Shown here piece after piece: positions 1 to 8,775 of a DNA stretch of 64,000 bases (its first letter is position 1; the number at the start of each line of letters is the position of its first letter). The notes under the pieces were generated by a model, which saw only the letters and a program-made list of their open reading frames with translations, searched no databases and was not told the DNA's origin. Source of the stretch: CAXBOO01 sp963977425. GTDB lineage: Bacteria > Bacteroidota > Bacteroidia > Flavobacteriales_D > Luteibaculaceae. The translations under genes were made by a program, and so were the position numbers. Location of the stretch: NCBI GenBank assembly GCA_963977425.1, contig CAXBOO010000003.1:124001-188000 (forward strand), read 5' to 3'.

Positions 1-1079
1 AAATGCTGGTTAAATGGGAGCAAAAAGACGAGCAAGTTTGGGCGTTATGGAAACGTATGAACGGTTGGGTTTACAGTGGTTTTGACGTTACCTATGATAC
101 AATAGGAGTTTCATTTGATAAATTGTATTACGAATCTGAAACGTTCCATTTGGGTAAAGAAAAAGTATTGGAAGGATTGGCCAGTGGTATATTCTATCAA
201 AAAGAAGATGGTTCTATTTGGGTTGATTTAGAAGATGTAGGAATGGATCACAAGTTGTTGCTTCGTTCTGATGGTACTGCCGTTTATATTACTCAAGACA
301 TAGGAACAGCTATACATCGTTTGCACGATTTCCCTGAACTGAATTCAGTAATATACACAGTTGGAAATGAACAAGATTATCACTTCAAAGTACTTTTCGA
401 AGTATTGAAGCGACTTGGTTATGCATGGGCTGAAAATTGTTTCCATCTTTCATATGGTATGGTTGATTTGCCTTCAGGGAAAATGAAATCGAGAGAAGGA
501 ACTGTCGTTGATGCTGATGATTTGGCTGCTGAAATGCAAGCAACAGCTCAGAAAATAACTGAAGAACAAGGAAAACTTGAACATCTTCAAGACGAAGATA
601 AAGAAGCGCTTTACAAAAATATTGGAATGGGTGCCTTGAAATATTATTTACTCAAAGTTGACCCTAAAAAGCGCTTGATGTTCGACCCAACAGAGTCTAT
701 CGATTTTCAAGGCAATACAGGACCATTTGTACAATACACTCACGCTAGAATAAAGAGTATTTTAACCAAAGCAAACAAAGAATTATCTGCTGTAAATACC
801 GATTTACACATTAGCGAACAAGAGCGTGAAATTTTGGTGAAATTGTATGATTTTCCAAATATGATTCAAGAAGCAGCAAAAGCTTATTCACCGGCATTGG
901 TTGCTAATTACACCTACGATTTGGTTAAGAGTTACAATAGCTTTTATCAATCTACTCCAATATTGAAAGACGACAATAAAATTGTTATGAATTTCAGGTT
1001 GGTGATGAGTCAAAAAGTAGCTGAGTGCATCAAGCAATCATTGAATTTGCTTGGTATTGTAGCTCCAGATAGTATGTAA
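1..1079 (+). CDS. argS: Arginyl-tRNA synthetase, C-terminal part (5' end outside window)
   Basis: Charges tRNA-Arg with arginine in the cytoplasm. The reading frame is open from the window edge; 358 residues are readable from the first in-frame Met (position 3), an internal residue. The catalytic-domain remainder contains the motif GNEQDYHFKVLFEVL and the KMSKS-equivalent loop GKMKSREG (visible residues 159-166). From about residue 240 comes the all-helical DALR anticodon-binding domain, introduced by QYTHARIKSI and ending IVAPDSM. The HIGH motif lies upstream of the window. The gene converges on a secreted phosphatase gene with a terminator hairpin between them. Identity is confident; only the N-terminal portion is unseen. 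Confidence 0.96.
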   Translation, partial: MLVKWEQKDEQVWALWKRMNGWVYSGFDVTYDTIGVSFDKLYYESETFHLGKEKVLEGLASGIFYQKEDGSIWVDLEDVGMDHKLLLRSDGTAVYITQDIGTAIHRLHDFPELNSVIYTVGNEQDYHFKVLFEVLKRLGYAWAENCFHLSYGMVDLPSGKMKSREGTVVDADDLAAEMQATAQKITEEQGKLEHLQDEDKEALYKNIGMGALKYYLLKVDPKKRLMFDPTESIDFQGNTGPFVQYTHARIKSILTKANKELSAVNTDLHISEQEREILVKLYDFPNMIQEAAKAYSPALVANYTYDLVKSYNSFYQSTPILKDDNKIVMNFRLVMSQKVAECIKQSLNLLGIVAPDSM

Positions 1080-1100
1080 GAAATAATAAGTTTTTAAATA

Positions 1101-1131
1101 AAAAAAGCCGCTATTACAGTGGCTTTTTTTA
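1101..1131. terminator. Bidirectional intrinsic terminator between argS and the phosphatase gene
   Basis: The arms AAAAAGCCGCT and AGTGGCTTTTT pair over 11 positions (one G-T) around the loop ATTAC. Runs of A on the left and T on the right suit both convergent genes. Confidence 0.8.
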
Positions 1132-1148
1132 TTTGTAATAATACAGGA

Positions 1149-2762
1149 CTATTTACTGTAATTGAATACGTTAGATAGTCTGCCATGACTAGTTTCTAAG
1201 ACGCCAATGTAATTCCCGTTTTCTAAATCACTAGGGATTTCGTACATGCGTTTTCCTACATTGATATGGCTTTTTGGTAAAATAATTGCAACGGTTTTTC
1301 CTTCACTATTGATGATTTTTAATTCGCAAACCTCCGGTGTATACAATTCAAAACTCAACCAAACTTTGCCATATAAATTCAGTAATCGCAATTGTATATT
1401 GTCATTATTTTCCTTTTCAATAATATCAACAGTATTCCCTGGCTTGCCATCTTCTGTTTTTATAATAGTGTATTCATCTAATACATCACCCACATTGCTA
1501 ATGTATCGGCTAGTTAAGGTGTCTCCATGTATGCGAATTGCAGCCGAGCCAAGTGTTACATTGTCGCTGTAATACATAACAGGGTGGTCCATAGTACCGC
1601 TTTCGCTCACTTTACCTGAGTTACCAACTACATTGTAAACAGTACCCTTGTTTGCGTTCAATCCGCTTTTGGCTTTGTAATATGGAGTTCCTTCTGATAT
1701 TTTACCTGAACTACCATCAACAACATGTCGTTTTTCATTGAACAACTGTGAGTAACCATAATGTCCACTTAGAAGAAACGAACGTTCGTAACAATGACTA
1801 TGGCCTTGTAAAGCAATATCGCAACCACCTAATTCTAAGAACGGAAGTATGTTTTGACGGAATGTTGCCATTATACTGAATGGATCGTCAGAATCATGGC
1901 TGCCCTTAGTATATGGCGGTTGATGCCAAAAAGCAACTTTCCATGTTTTTTTACTTTGTTGCATATCGGCAATTAACCACAAAGCCATAGGCGATGCAAT
2001 TGGTGCGTAGATGTAAGGCGTCCATTCAGAATTAAGACATACGAAGTGTGTATTACCAACATCAAATGAGTAATAAAATTCGGTGCCACTAGCTAATCCT
2101 CCAGACTGTCCCTCTTTTGGCAAGTCGTAAATATCATAATAAGGTCCATTGTGAGTTATAATATCAACCGATTTATAATCGTGATTTCCTGGGGCAGGCC
2201 AAGCTGTTGTATTGCGATATAAATCAGGATAAATCTCAAAATTTTTGGTTTGATATTCTTCATCGGTACCATCGCCATAAGCATTGTCGCCTAACATCAA
2301 CCAAACATCGGTGTTCCAATTATTGGCTTTCATGTAAGCCTGGTAGGCATTCTTAACTTGTTTTTGTTCAGGACTACCTTCACCAAAATCACCAATAGCC
2401 CATATGTTTATCGGTCCGGCATAATCATCTGAAGGCAGCGTTCTAAAATAGAATGATGAGTCTGAATTATCTGTAAGTGCTACATCGTTGCATAAACACT
2501 GATAAGGATATGTTTTGCCTGGTTGTAAGCCGTCAATTAATACTACATGATTACTGTCTGAAGTCTCGTTTGCGGTAAATGGAGTTATCTCACCATTTTC
2601 TAAGGTTACATTTACTTGTGCCAAACAAGGCTCTGCAGTTCTAAATAATACTTTGATACCCGTTTGCGTTGCAGTGTTGAGATACGGCCCACGTTTGATA
2701 ACGTTTTGAGAAAAGCCAATTTGAGCAGCTGTACTCAAGGCTAGGAATAGATATTTCTTCAT
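1149..2762 (-). CDS. Secreted purple-acid-phosphatase-like metallophosphoesterase with C-terminal T9SS-type sorting domain
   Basis: 537 residues with an N-terminal signal peptide ending near FSQ (residue 19). A fibronectin-like N-terminal domain (about 20-110, beginning RGPYL) precedes a calcineurin-like phosphoesterase domain with the metal-binding series GDFGEG (124-129), GDNAYGDG (158-165), GNHD (192-195) and GHSHCYERS. This order is typical of purple acid phosphatases, which hydrolyse phosphomonoesters using a two-metal centre. The last 80 residues form a beta-rich tail (LNLYGKVWLSF, then GKRMYEIPSDLENGNYIGVL) resembling a type A T9SS sorting domain, so export to the cell surface or medium is inferred. 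It stands alone and converges with argS. Substrate is unknown; phosphate scavenging is the simplest guess. Confidence 0.85.
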   Translation of the reverse strand: MKKYLFLALSTAAQIGFSQNVIKRGPYLNTATQTGIKVLFRTAEPCLAQVNVTLENGEITPFTANETSDSNHVVLIDGLQPGKTYPYQCLCNDVALTDNSDSSFYFRTLPSDDYAGPINIWAIGDFGEGSPEQKQVKNAYQAYMKANNWNTDVWLMLGDNAYGDGTDEEYQTKNFEIYPDLYRNTTAWPAPGNHDYKSVDIITHNGPYYDIYDLPKEGQSGGLASGTEFYYSFDVGNTHFVCLNSEWTPYIYAPIASPMALWLIADMQQSKKTWKVAFWHQPPYTKGSHDSDDPFSIMATFRQNILPFLELGGCDIALQGHSHCYERSFLLSGHYGYSQLFNEKRHVVDGSSGKISEGTPYYKAKSGLNANKGTVYNVVGNSGKVSESGTMDHPVMYYSDNVTLGSAAIRIHGDTLTSRYISNVGDVLDEYTIIKTEDGKPGNTVDIIEKENNDNIQLRLLNLYGKVWLSFELYTPEVCELKIINSEGKTVAIILPKSHINVGKRMYEIPSDLENGNYIGVLETSHGRLSNVFNYSK

Positions 2763-2922
2763 AATAAGGGTTCAATAAGCAACAAAAGTCGTTGGTTACA
2801 ATGTTCTGATTGTCATCGTAAGTTTATTAATTAGTTAACCTTAATCATAATGAATTTTTAGAAGTGCTATAAGCGAATTTGTTTGGCAATTCTTTCCTTT
2901 ATTCGCAGATGAAAAATAGCCT

Positions 2923-3489
2923 ATGAACATTACATTTTACATACAAGAGGGGATTGGTCATATACTAGACTTTCAAGCACTCGATCATATGTTGTTTGTT
3001 GTTACACTCTGCTGTGTGTATCAATTCAAAGACGTTAAAAAGATTTTGATTTTATTGACGGCTTTTACATTAGGACATTCTTTAACCTTGATATTGTCGG
3101 GGCTTAACATCTTAAGGATCAATCAAGATTTGGTAGAAACACTAATTCCAATAACCATAATATTTGCAGCCCTTACGAATTTGTTAGGTATAGGCAAATC
3201 CGGAAAAAGTCATCGTTTTAAATATGTTGCAGCTGCATTCTTTGGTTTGATACATGGAGCTGGCTTTAGTAACTACTTCCGAATGATGCTTGAAGGCATA
3301 GAAGATTCTTTAGTAATGCCCTTATTAGGATTTAATGTTGGAATAGAAATAGGGCAAATCATTATTCTTTGTGTTTATCTTCTTGTATTGTTGATATTGC
3401 TTCGTTTGCTTAAAATTAGCCAAGCAGATGTAACTAAAGTCATCAGTGGAATAGCTATTTATGAATCGCTTTGCATCTTGTTTTTATAG
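2923..3489 (+). CDS. HupE/UreJ-family integral membrane protein
   Basis: 188 residues with about five or six hydrophobic membrane segments. The family signatures are present: LDHMLFVVTL near residue 20, LGHSLTLIL near 65, FGLIHGAGFSN near 105 and FNVGIEIGQ near 135. Related proteins include HupE and UreJ, linked to nickel or cobalt uptake, but Bacteroidota members of this HupE/UreJ_2 branch have no proven substrate. The 3' end overlaps the start of the next gene by 29 bases, so the two are co-transcribed. A metal-transport role is an inference from distant relatives. Confidence 0.82.
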   Translation: MNITFYIQEGIGHILDFQALDHMLFVVTLCCVYQFKDVKKILILLTAFTLGHSLTLILSGLNILRINQDLVETLIPITIIFAALTNLLGIGKSGKSHRFKYVAAAFFGLIHGAGFSNYFRMMLEGIEDSLVMPLLGFNVGIEIGQIIILCVYLLVLLILLRLLKISQADVTKVISGIAIYESLCILFL

Positions 3490-3982
3490 ACTCATTTTAA
3501 TTGGAGTCATTGTAATATTGAGTTCTTTTCAAGTTTATCATCCCTTGAAAATGTCAACGTGCGTGGTTCGTGAAGTACCTAATGGGCTTTTTGTTCGAGT
3601 CAAATTGTTTGCAGATGATTTTCAAGAGCGACTTAATGAAATTTCCAGTAGAAAGATAAATTTCGAAAATGGTATTCAATCTTATGAAAACAAAGCTGTA
3701 ACTAGTTATTTAAATCATCATCTTCAATTTCAATTCAATGGTGATGCTCAGAAAAATCTTGACATTAAATCAACTTTAATCGAATCAAAGCTGATTGTTA
3801 ATGTTGAGTTTTATTTGGCTCTAACTCAAGAAACAGAAGTGAATGTCTTAAAAATGAGAAATGACATTATGTGTGAAGTGTTTGATAACCAAAGGAATGT
3901 GGTGGTAGTTAATTGGGGAGAAAATACTAGAAAAATCAATTTCACGAAAACTAAAACAAGTGAAAGTATATTTTGGAAATAA
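3461..3982 (+). CDS. DUF6702-family exported protein
   Basis: 173 residues with a hydrophobic N-terminal segment (LILIGVIVILSSF) acting as a signal peptide or anchor, followed by the HPLKMSTCVV segment that opens the mature domain. Length, the motif near YHPLKMS and the position directly behind a HupE/UreJ gene match the DUF6702 family of Bacteroidota. The ATG lies inside the upstream gene (29-base overlap), implying translational coupling. No catalytic motif is visible and function is unknown; partnership with the membrane protein before it is inferred from the overlap only. Confidence 0.7.
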   Translation: MNRFASCFYRLILIGVIVILSSFQVYHPLKMSTCVVREVPNGLFVRVKLFADDFQERLNEISSRKINFENGIQSYENKAVTSYLNHHLQFQFNGDAQKNLDIKSTLIESKLIVNVEFYLALTQETEVNVLKMRNDIMCEVFDNQRNVVVVNWGENTRKINFTKTKTSESIFWK

Positions 3983-3996
3983 GACTATTTTTTTAG

Positions 3997-4158
3997 AAAT
4001 GGTATAATGTGGAACAATCATTCAGATTTTTCTATGTCTACAAGCATTGCTCTGGGGTAAGAAATTTTAAGAATGACGACTACACTAAATGGGTAAATGA
4101 CAATAATAAAATCGGTCCATTTATTCGATTCGAATGCACTTTAGGCTTCAGAATTTGA
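3997..4158 (+). pseudogene. Probable decayed C-terminal end of an outer-membrane protein gene
   Basis: A frame open for 53 codons, after a TAG at 3994-3996 and up to a TGA at 4156-4158, reads like protein rather than noise: it contains NDDYTKWVNDNNKIGPF and ends RFECTLGFRI. The end resembles a terminal beta-strand, and the next gene ends similarly (MEASVGYRF). There is no ATG; the only candidate start is GTG at 4009. I read it as the 3' remnant of a paralogue of the neighbouring barrel gene. It could instead be a chance open frame. Confidence 0.35.
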
Positions 4159-4227
4159 AATAAAATCAAATTTTTATTTAATCTTACAACGATTTAACCT
4201 ACAAAATCAATTAAACAAAATAATATT

Positions 4228-4968
4228 ATGATGAAGAAAATTCTAATTCTTATCGCCTTGATCCCAACACTTGCAGTGGCTCAGGATAAAATTGTAATGA
4301 CGGATGGTAATGTTAAACAAGGCAATATTACTTCTGAAAACGGAAAGTATGTACGGTATGTTGACAGCAACAATCAAACACTTTCAATCAAGAAAGACTA
4401 CATCAAAGAAATTCAATACGAAAGCGCTAAAAAACGCAACGATTTAGCAATTAAATCATCTACACAGAATGGTTCATTAGGCTACAACATATTGTCTTAC
4501 AACTTTTTTGGTTTGGTATATAAAAACATTGGGTTTTCTTATGAACGCATTCTAAAAAATGGCAACATTGGTATCAAACTCCCCGTAAGTTTTTCATTGG
4601 GCGATTTTGAAGCGTATACAGACAGAGGCCATGTGTTTCAAACGGGGTTAGATATCAACATTTATCCTTTAGGGCAAGGAGAATTGCAATATTTTTTAGG
4701 GCCTTCTTTGCGTTTTGGTGAAATGATTTCTCAATCTGACGGATCATATTATGATGCACAGACTCAGCAATATATTAATGAAGATCCAAAAGAAAGTTCA
4801 TACATAGGCTTTATGTTTAATAATGGTGTGCTATGGCAGCCAACAAGCAACTTTAGCTTGTCTTCTAATGCAGGAATTGGACTGCGTGGATACGAGAGCG
4901 AAGATTTCAATGAAGGTGTTTCTGAAGTGTTTTTCTACATGGAAGCATCTGTAGGCTATAGATTTTAG
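4228..4968 (+). CDS. Exported beta-barrel-like outer-membrane protein, unknown function
   Basis: 246 residues. The signal peptide is clear (MMKKILILIALIPTLAVAQ), and two adjacent ATGs (4228, 4231) could start it. Residues about 20-70 form a small beta domain (DKIVMTDGNVKQGNITSENG) of the kind found in Bacteroidota surface proteins that begin by sensing or binding. The remainder alternates polar and hydrophobic residues with Gly and aromatics and ends in GYRF, as expected for an 8- to 12-stranded barrel with a C-terminal aromatic residue. No enzyme motif is seen. It lies 21 bases upstream of fabG, but a functional link is doubtful. Confidence 0.65.
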   Translation: MMKKILILIALIPTLAVAQDKIVMTDGNVKQGNITSENGKYVRYVDSNNQTLSIKKDYIKEIQYESAKKRNDLAIKSSTQNGSLGYNILSYNFFGLVYKNIGFSYERILKNGNIGIKLPVSFSLGDFEAYTDRGHVFQTGLDINIYPLGQGELQYFLGPSLRFGEMISQSDGSYYDAQTQQYINEDPKESSYIGFMFNNGVLWQPTSNFSLSSNAGIGLRGYESEDFNEGVSEVFFYMEASVGYRF

Positions 4969-4989
4969 TTTATTTGTAAAAAAGTTGAT

Positions 4990-5733
4990 ATGCTATTAGA
5001 AGGAAAAGTAGCCATCGTTACTGGTGGTTCGAGAGGTATAGGCAAATCTATTTGCCAACGATTTGTTGAAGAAGGTGCTATTGTATGTTTTACATACTTA
5101 TCGTCTGAAGAAAAAGCTCGCAAAGTAGAAGAAGAGCTTTCTGCTAAAGGTGGAACAGTAAAAGGATTTCGTTCTGATGCAGCTAAAATGGCAGATGCCG
5201 AAGCTTTGGTTGAAGAAGTAGTGAAACAATTTGGTCGAATAGATATTATAGTAAACAACGCAGGAATTACACGCGATGGTTTATTGATGAGAATGACCGA
5301 AGAGAATTTTGATGCTGTTATCAACACAAACTTAAAATCGGTATTCAATACTACTAAAGCAGCACAACGTACTATGCTAAAGCAACGTTCTGGAAGCATC
5401 ATCAACATGAGTTCGGTTGTAGGTGTTAAAGGAAATGCGGGGCAAGCAAACTATGCTGCATCTAAAGCAGGAATCAATGGCTTTACTAAAAGTGTAGCAT
5501 TGGAATTAGGATCTAGAAACATTCGTTGCAATGCTATAGCGCCTGGTTTTATAGCTACAGAAATGACAGCAGAATTGGATGAAAAAGTTCGAGAAGAATG
5601 GGCTAACACTATTCCATTAAGAAGAGCAGGCGAAGGCGTAGATGTTGCCAATGCATGTGTATTCTTAGCTTCTGACATGAGCGCATACATAAGCGGACAG
5701 GTATTGAATGTTTGTGGTGGAATGTTGACTTAA
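4990..5733 (+). CDS. fabG: 3-oxoacyl-ACP reductase, short-chain dehydrogenase family
   Basis: 247 residues, the normal length for FabG, which reduces 3-oxoacyl-ACP with NADPH in fatty-acid elongation. The cofactor loop TGGSRGIG is at 11-18, NNAG at 89-92, and the catalytic set is Ser142, Tyr155 and Lys159 (YAASK). The C-terminal part carries NAIAPGFIATEMT and the usual ending SGQVLNVCGGM. A strong terminator follows at 5761-5795. No other fatty-acid gene is adjacent, so another SDR reductase role cannot be excluded, but the sequence is very FabG-like. Confidence 0.92.
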   Translation: MLLEGKVAIVTGGSRGIGKSICQRFVEEGAIVCFTYLSSEEKARKVEEELSAKGGTVKGFRSDAAKMADAEALVEEVVKQFGRIDIIVNNAGITRDGLLMRMTEENFDAVINTNLKSVFNTTKAAQRTMLKQRSGSIINMSSVVGVKGNAGQANYAASKAGINGFTKSVALELGSRNIRCNAIAPGFIATEMTAELDEKVREEWANTIPLRRAGEGVDVANACVFLASDMSAYISGQVLNVCGGMLT

Positions 5734-5760
5734 ACAATTGAATTTTTAGAGTATTAACTA

Positions 5761-5795
5761 AAACCTCTTTGCTACATTAGCAGAGAGGTTTTTTT
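5761..5795 (+). terminator. Strong intrinsic terminator after fabG, abutting the next start codon
   Basis: A 14-bp stem (AAACCTCTTTGCTA with TAGCAGAGAGGTTT, one T-G pair) has the three-base loop CAT and a T run at 5789-5795. The next ATG follows immediately at 5796, so any transcript of the next gene that reads through carries this hairpin across its ribosome-binding region. Confidence 0.88.
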
Positions 5796-7790
5796 ATGGA
5801 ATTACAAAGTGATTTTTCTTTCTGGTGGGCAATTCTAGCATTTGGTGTAGGAACATTCATCAGCCTTTGGTATTATAAAGTTAAATCGAAAAAAAGGAAG
5901 CTTCTCCTTACCTTAAGAATTTTAGCTATTGCGCTTATTTCCTTTCTGATAAGTAATCCATATTCAGTAAAAAAAGTGGAACAAGAAATTCTTCCTAAAA
6001 TTGTAGTACTTCACGATAGCTCACTTTCTATTGATAGTACAGAAAGCAAAGATTTGCTTGATTTGATGAATACTGAAGCTACATCAGTTAAAAACAAAGA
6101 GATAGTATTTCAGTCATTTGCCAATGGATTAGGCATCGATAAACGCGACGAAACAGACATAGCTTTGGCTCTTAATGAAGTTATTCAACGCGATAAAAAC
6201 AGATTAGAAAGCATCATACTAATCAGCGATGGGATTAGCAACAAAGGAGTAAACCCTTTGTATCAAGTTGAAAGTTATACAGTGCCAATTCATGCCATAG
6301 CTTTAGGTGATAGTACTCAGAAGAAAGATCTTAAAATTGAAACATTTAAATACCCGAAAGAAGCGAGTTCAGAATCTAATATACCATTCGATTTAGTTGT
6401 AAATGGACCGAAATCGCTTAAAACCTGTACAGCTACTTTTGAGTTCAATGGAAAGAAAATCGAAAAGAAAATTGAATTGAAGTCGGGGGTTGGCCGTTGG
6501 TCTTTCGATCAGTTTTTCAATCCAAAAGACAAAGAGTATTTAAAAGGTGAGCTTAAATTAAATTACATAGAAGGAGAGAGTAATACGCTTAATAACAGTC
6601 AGATAGTGTATGTTAAGAATAAGAAATCTGAGTATACAATTTCATTGGTTTACGATGCTCCTAATCCAGATATTGCGGTATGGCAAAGAGCGCTATCAAA
6701 ACTTAAAAACACTAAAGTAGAACTTGTTGCACGTAAAGATTTTGAACTAAAAGCAGCTCCAAATAAACTATCGATGCTGTTTGCATATAAGGCAAGCACC
6801 AAATTAGATAAGGGGTTTGATTTCCTGATTGTTGGCAACAATAAATTAAAAAGCGGAAATTTTGACGGCATGCCTTTCAGCTTTAAATCAGCAAATGTCA
6901 ATTCTAATGTCACACCACGTTTTGAAAAGTTCGACAACTTATTTTCAGTAATTGATTTAGAGAATTTACAGACTGTAGATTACAAAGCAGCCGTAATGCC
7001 TTTTGGAGAACTTAATATAAGCAGCGAACATCAAAATATCATCAGCCAAAACACCGATGGTTTGGAGAATTCATATCCTATATTGGCCACATATAAGCAG
7101 GCCAATAAAAACAAAGCTGTTTATTTTGGAGAAGGTCTGTGGCAGTACGCAACAGCATACAAATTGTTGTCTGATAACACTTCAGAAGTATCGTTTGAAT
7201 TGTTACTGAATAATTTGACCATGTATTTATTGAAAAGTACTGGCCAAGAGCGATTGGAAGTGTTTGAACCAAGCAATATTTTGGCAAACGAAACTCAAAT
7301 TTGGAGTGCAAGTTTCATCAATCAAAACAATGAAAAAGTTAGTGGTGCCAACATTTCTCTCCAAATTGAAAATGAAAACAATGTTCAAGTCGCTGAATAT
7401 ACATTGACTGAAAACCAAGCCCTATACCAGGTAGATGTAAGTGGATTAACTTCAGGCATATACACGTATAGATTCACCGTAAATTTCAATGGGAAAACCA
7501 TTGTGAAAACAGAAAAAGTATTGGTAAATGAAGTTGGAGTAGAGCTTTTAAATTTACAAGCCAACTATGAGATGTTGCGTGCCTTGTCAACTCAAACAGA
7601 AGGTGATTTTATTGTTGGAAAATTATTGGATATCAACTACTTAAAGACTATATTTCAAAACGATGCACCCAGTACAGTTGTTTACAAAAACGAAAAAAAA
7701 TACTGGGCTGACTATTGGTTGATATGGGCTTTAATTTTAACCTTCTTATCACTAGAATGGTTCATTAGAAGAAGAAATGGACTCATTTAA
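5796..7790 (+). CDS. Membrane-anchored vWA-like protein
   Basis: 664 residues. Two N-terminal membrane segments (about 8-25 and 35-52) are followed by a von Willebrand A-like domain starting IVVLHDSSLSIDS (about 68-80), a variant MIDAS in which HDSSLS replaces DxSxS. Central and later parts are beta-rich, Ig-like segments, and a final membrane helix (YWLIWALILTFLSLEWFI) precedes a basic tail. This layout matches a widespread group of Bacteroidota membrane vWA proteins, possibly peripheral to BatA-type or envelope stress systems. Function is unknown. A prohibitin gene follows after 24 bases. The ATG directly follows the fabG terminator; no alternative Met fits better. Confidence 0.7.
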   Translation: MELQSDFSFWWAILAFGVGTFISLWYYKVKSKKRKLLLTLRILAIALISFLISNPYSVKKVEQEILPKIVVLHDSSLSIDSTESKDLLDLMNTEATSVKNKEIVFQSFANGLGIDKRDETDIALALNEVIQRDKNRLESIILISDGISNKGVNPLYQVESYTVPIHAIALGDSTQKKDLKIETFKYPKEASSESNIPFDLVVNGPKSLKTCTATFEFNGKKIEKKIELKSGVGRWSFDQFFNPKDKEYLKGELKLNYIEGESNTLNNSQIVYVKNKKSEYTISLVYDAPNPDIAVWQRALSKLKNTKVELVARKDFELKAAPNKLSMLFAYKASTKLDKGFDFLIVGNNKLKSGNFDGMPFSFKSANVNSNVTPRFEKFDNLFSVIDLENLQTVDYKAAVMPFGELNISSEHQNIISQNTDGLENSYPILATYKQANKNKAVYFGEGLWQYATAYKLLSDNTSEVSFELLLNNLTMYLLKSTGQERLEVFEPSNILANETQIWSASFINQNNEKVSGANISLQIENENNVQVAEYTLTENQALYQVDVSGLTSGIYTYRFTVNFNGKTIVKTEKVLVNEVGVELLNLQANYEMLRALSTQTEGDFIVGKLLDINYLKTIFQNDAPSTVVYKNEKKYWADYWLIWALILTFLSLEWFIRRRNGLI

Positions 7791-7814
7791 TAACACAAAA
7801 AAAAACAAAAGAAT

Positions 7815-8666
7815 ATGCAAGTAGATGGAGAATTCGAAAATCCATTCCAAGGTGGAAAATGGAAAGTAATTGCTGGAGTATTAGGTATTGTAATTTTTGT
7901 AGCCATTTTTTGGAGCAACATTACAGTAACCATAGAATCAGGTAGTAGAGGCGTTTTGTACGAAAAGTTTGGAAATGGTGTCAATGTAGAATCACCAACC
8001 TACGGACCAGGTTTGCATTTTATTGCGCCATGGAACAATATGATTGTTTACGAAACACGTCAACAAGAAATGAAAGAGCCTTTGGAAGTGCTATCTCAAA
8101 ACTTATTGAAAATCCAAATGGATATCACAGTACTTTACCAACCAGAACAAGAAGATTTGGGTCAGTTAGAAGTTACTAGAGGACGTCAGTACCACGAAAA
8201 AGTAGTTCGTCCTATTACACGCTCTGTTGTACGTCAGGTAGTTGCACGTTACTTGCCAGAAGAAATCAACAGTACCAAGCGTGAAGTAATGGAAAAAGAG
8301 ATTTTTGACGCATTGAAAAGCAAATTAGCTGTCAATTTTGTTCAATTGAATGAAATGTTGATTAGAAACATCGTTTTGCCTCCAACATTACAAGCTGCTA
8401 TAGAACGCAAATTGAAACAAGAACAAGAATCTTTAGAGTATGAATTTAGAATAGAAAAAGCTACTAAAGAAGCACAACGTAAAAGCATCGAAGCTGATGG
8501 TATTCGTAAGTTTCAAGAAATTGTTAGCAAGTCTATTACTAAAGATTTACTTAAATGGAAAGGTATAGAAGCAACTGAAAACTTAGCGAAAAGTACCAAC
8601 TCAAAAATGGTAATCATTGGGAATTCAGATCAATCTTTGCCTGTTATTCTAAACGGCGGAGAGTAG
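7815..8666 (+). CDS. Prohibitin/SPFH-domain membrane protein
   Basis: 283 residues. One N-terminal membrane helix (VIAGVLGIVIFVAIFW, about 18-35) precedes an SPFH (band 7) domain with the prohibitin features GSRGVLYEKFG and GPGLHFIAPWNN, and then a long charged helix (about 185-245, KLKQEQESLEYEFRIEKATK) that assembles oligomers. Prohibitin-type proteins form large ring scaffolds on membranes and protect or recruit other membrane proteins, often AAA proteases. It follows the vWA-like gene closely and is closed by a terminator at 8686-8716. The link to the vWA protein is contextual. Confidence 0.88.
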   Translation: MQVDGEFENPFQGGKWKVIAGVLGIVIFVAIFWSNITVTIESGSRGVLYEKFGNGVNVESPTYGPGLHFIAPWNNMIVYETRQQEMKEPLEVLSQNLLKIQMDITVLYQPEQEDLGQLEVTRGRQYHEKVVRPITRSVVRQVVARYLPEEINSTKREVMEKEIFDALKSKLAVNFVQLNEMLIRNIVLPPTLQAAIERKLKQEQESLEYEFRIEKATKEAQRKSIEADGIRKFQEIVSKSITKDLLKWKGIEATENLAKSTNSKMVIIGNSDQSLPVILNGGE

Positions 8667-8685
8667 AACATTAATTATTTATTAC

Positions 8686-8716
8686 AAAAAGCAGTCTATA
8701 ACAGGCTGCTTTTTTT
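8686..8716 (+). terminator. Intrinsic terminator after the prohibitin gene
   Basis: AAAAAGCAG and CTGCTTTTT pair across a short loop, and the 3' arm continues into a T run. Confidence 0.82.
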
Positions 8717-8775
8717 GTTTTTGGCCGTTTAATTTATATCCTTACCAAGGAATAGTTCAATCTCAAAATCCTTTT

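Noticed and set aside
1246..1572. Plus-strand open frame of 108 codons
   Set aside because: Lies wholly inside the minus-strand phosphatase gene, has no family signature and shows antisense bias typical of a shadow frame.
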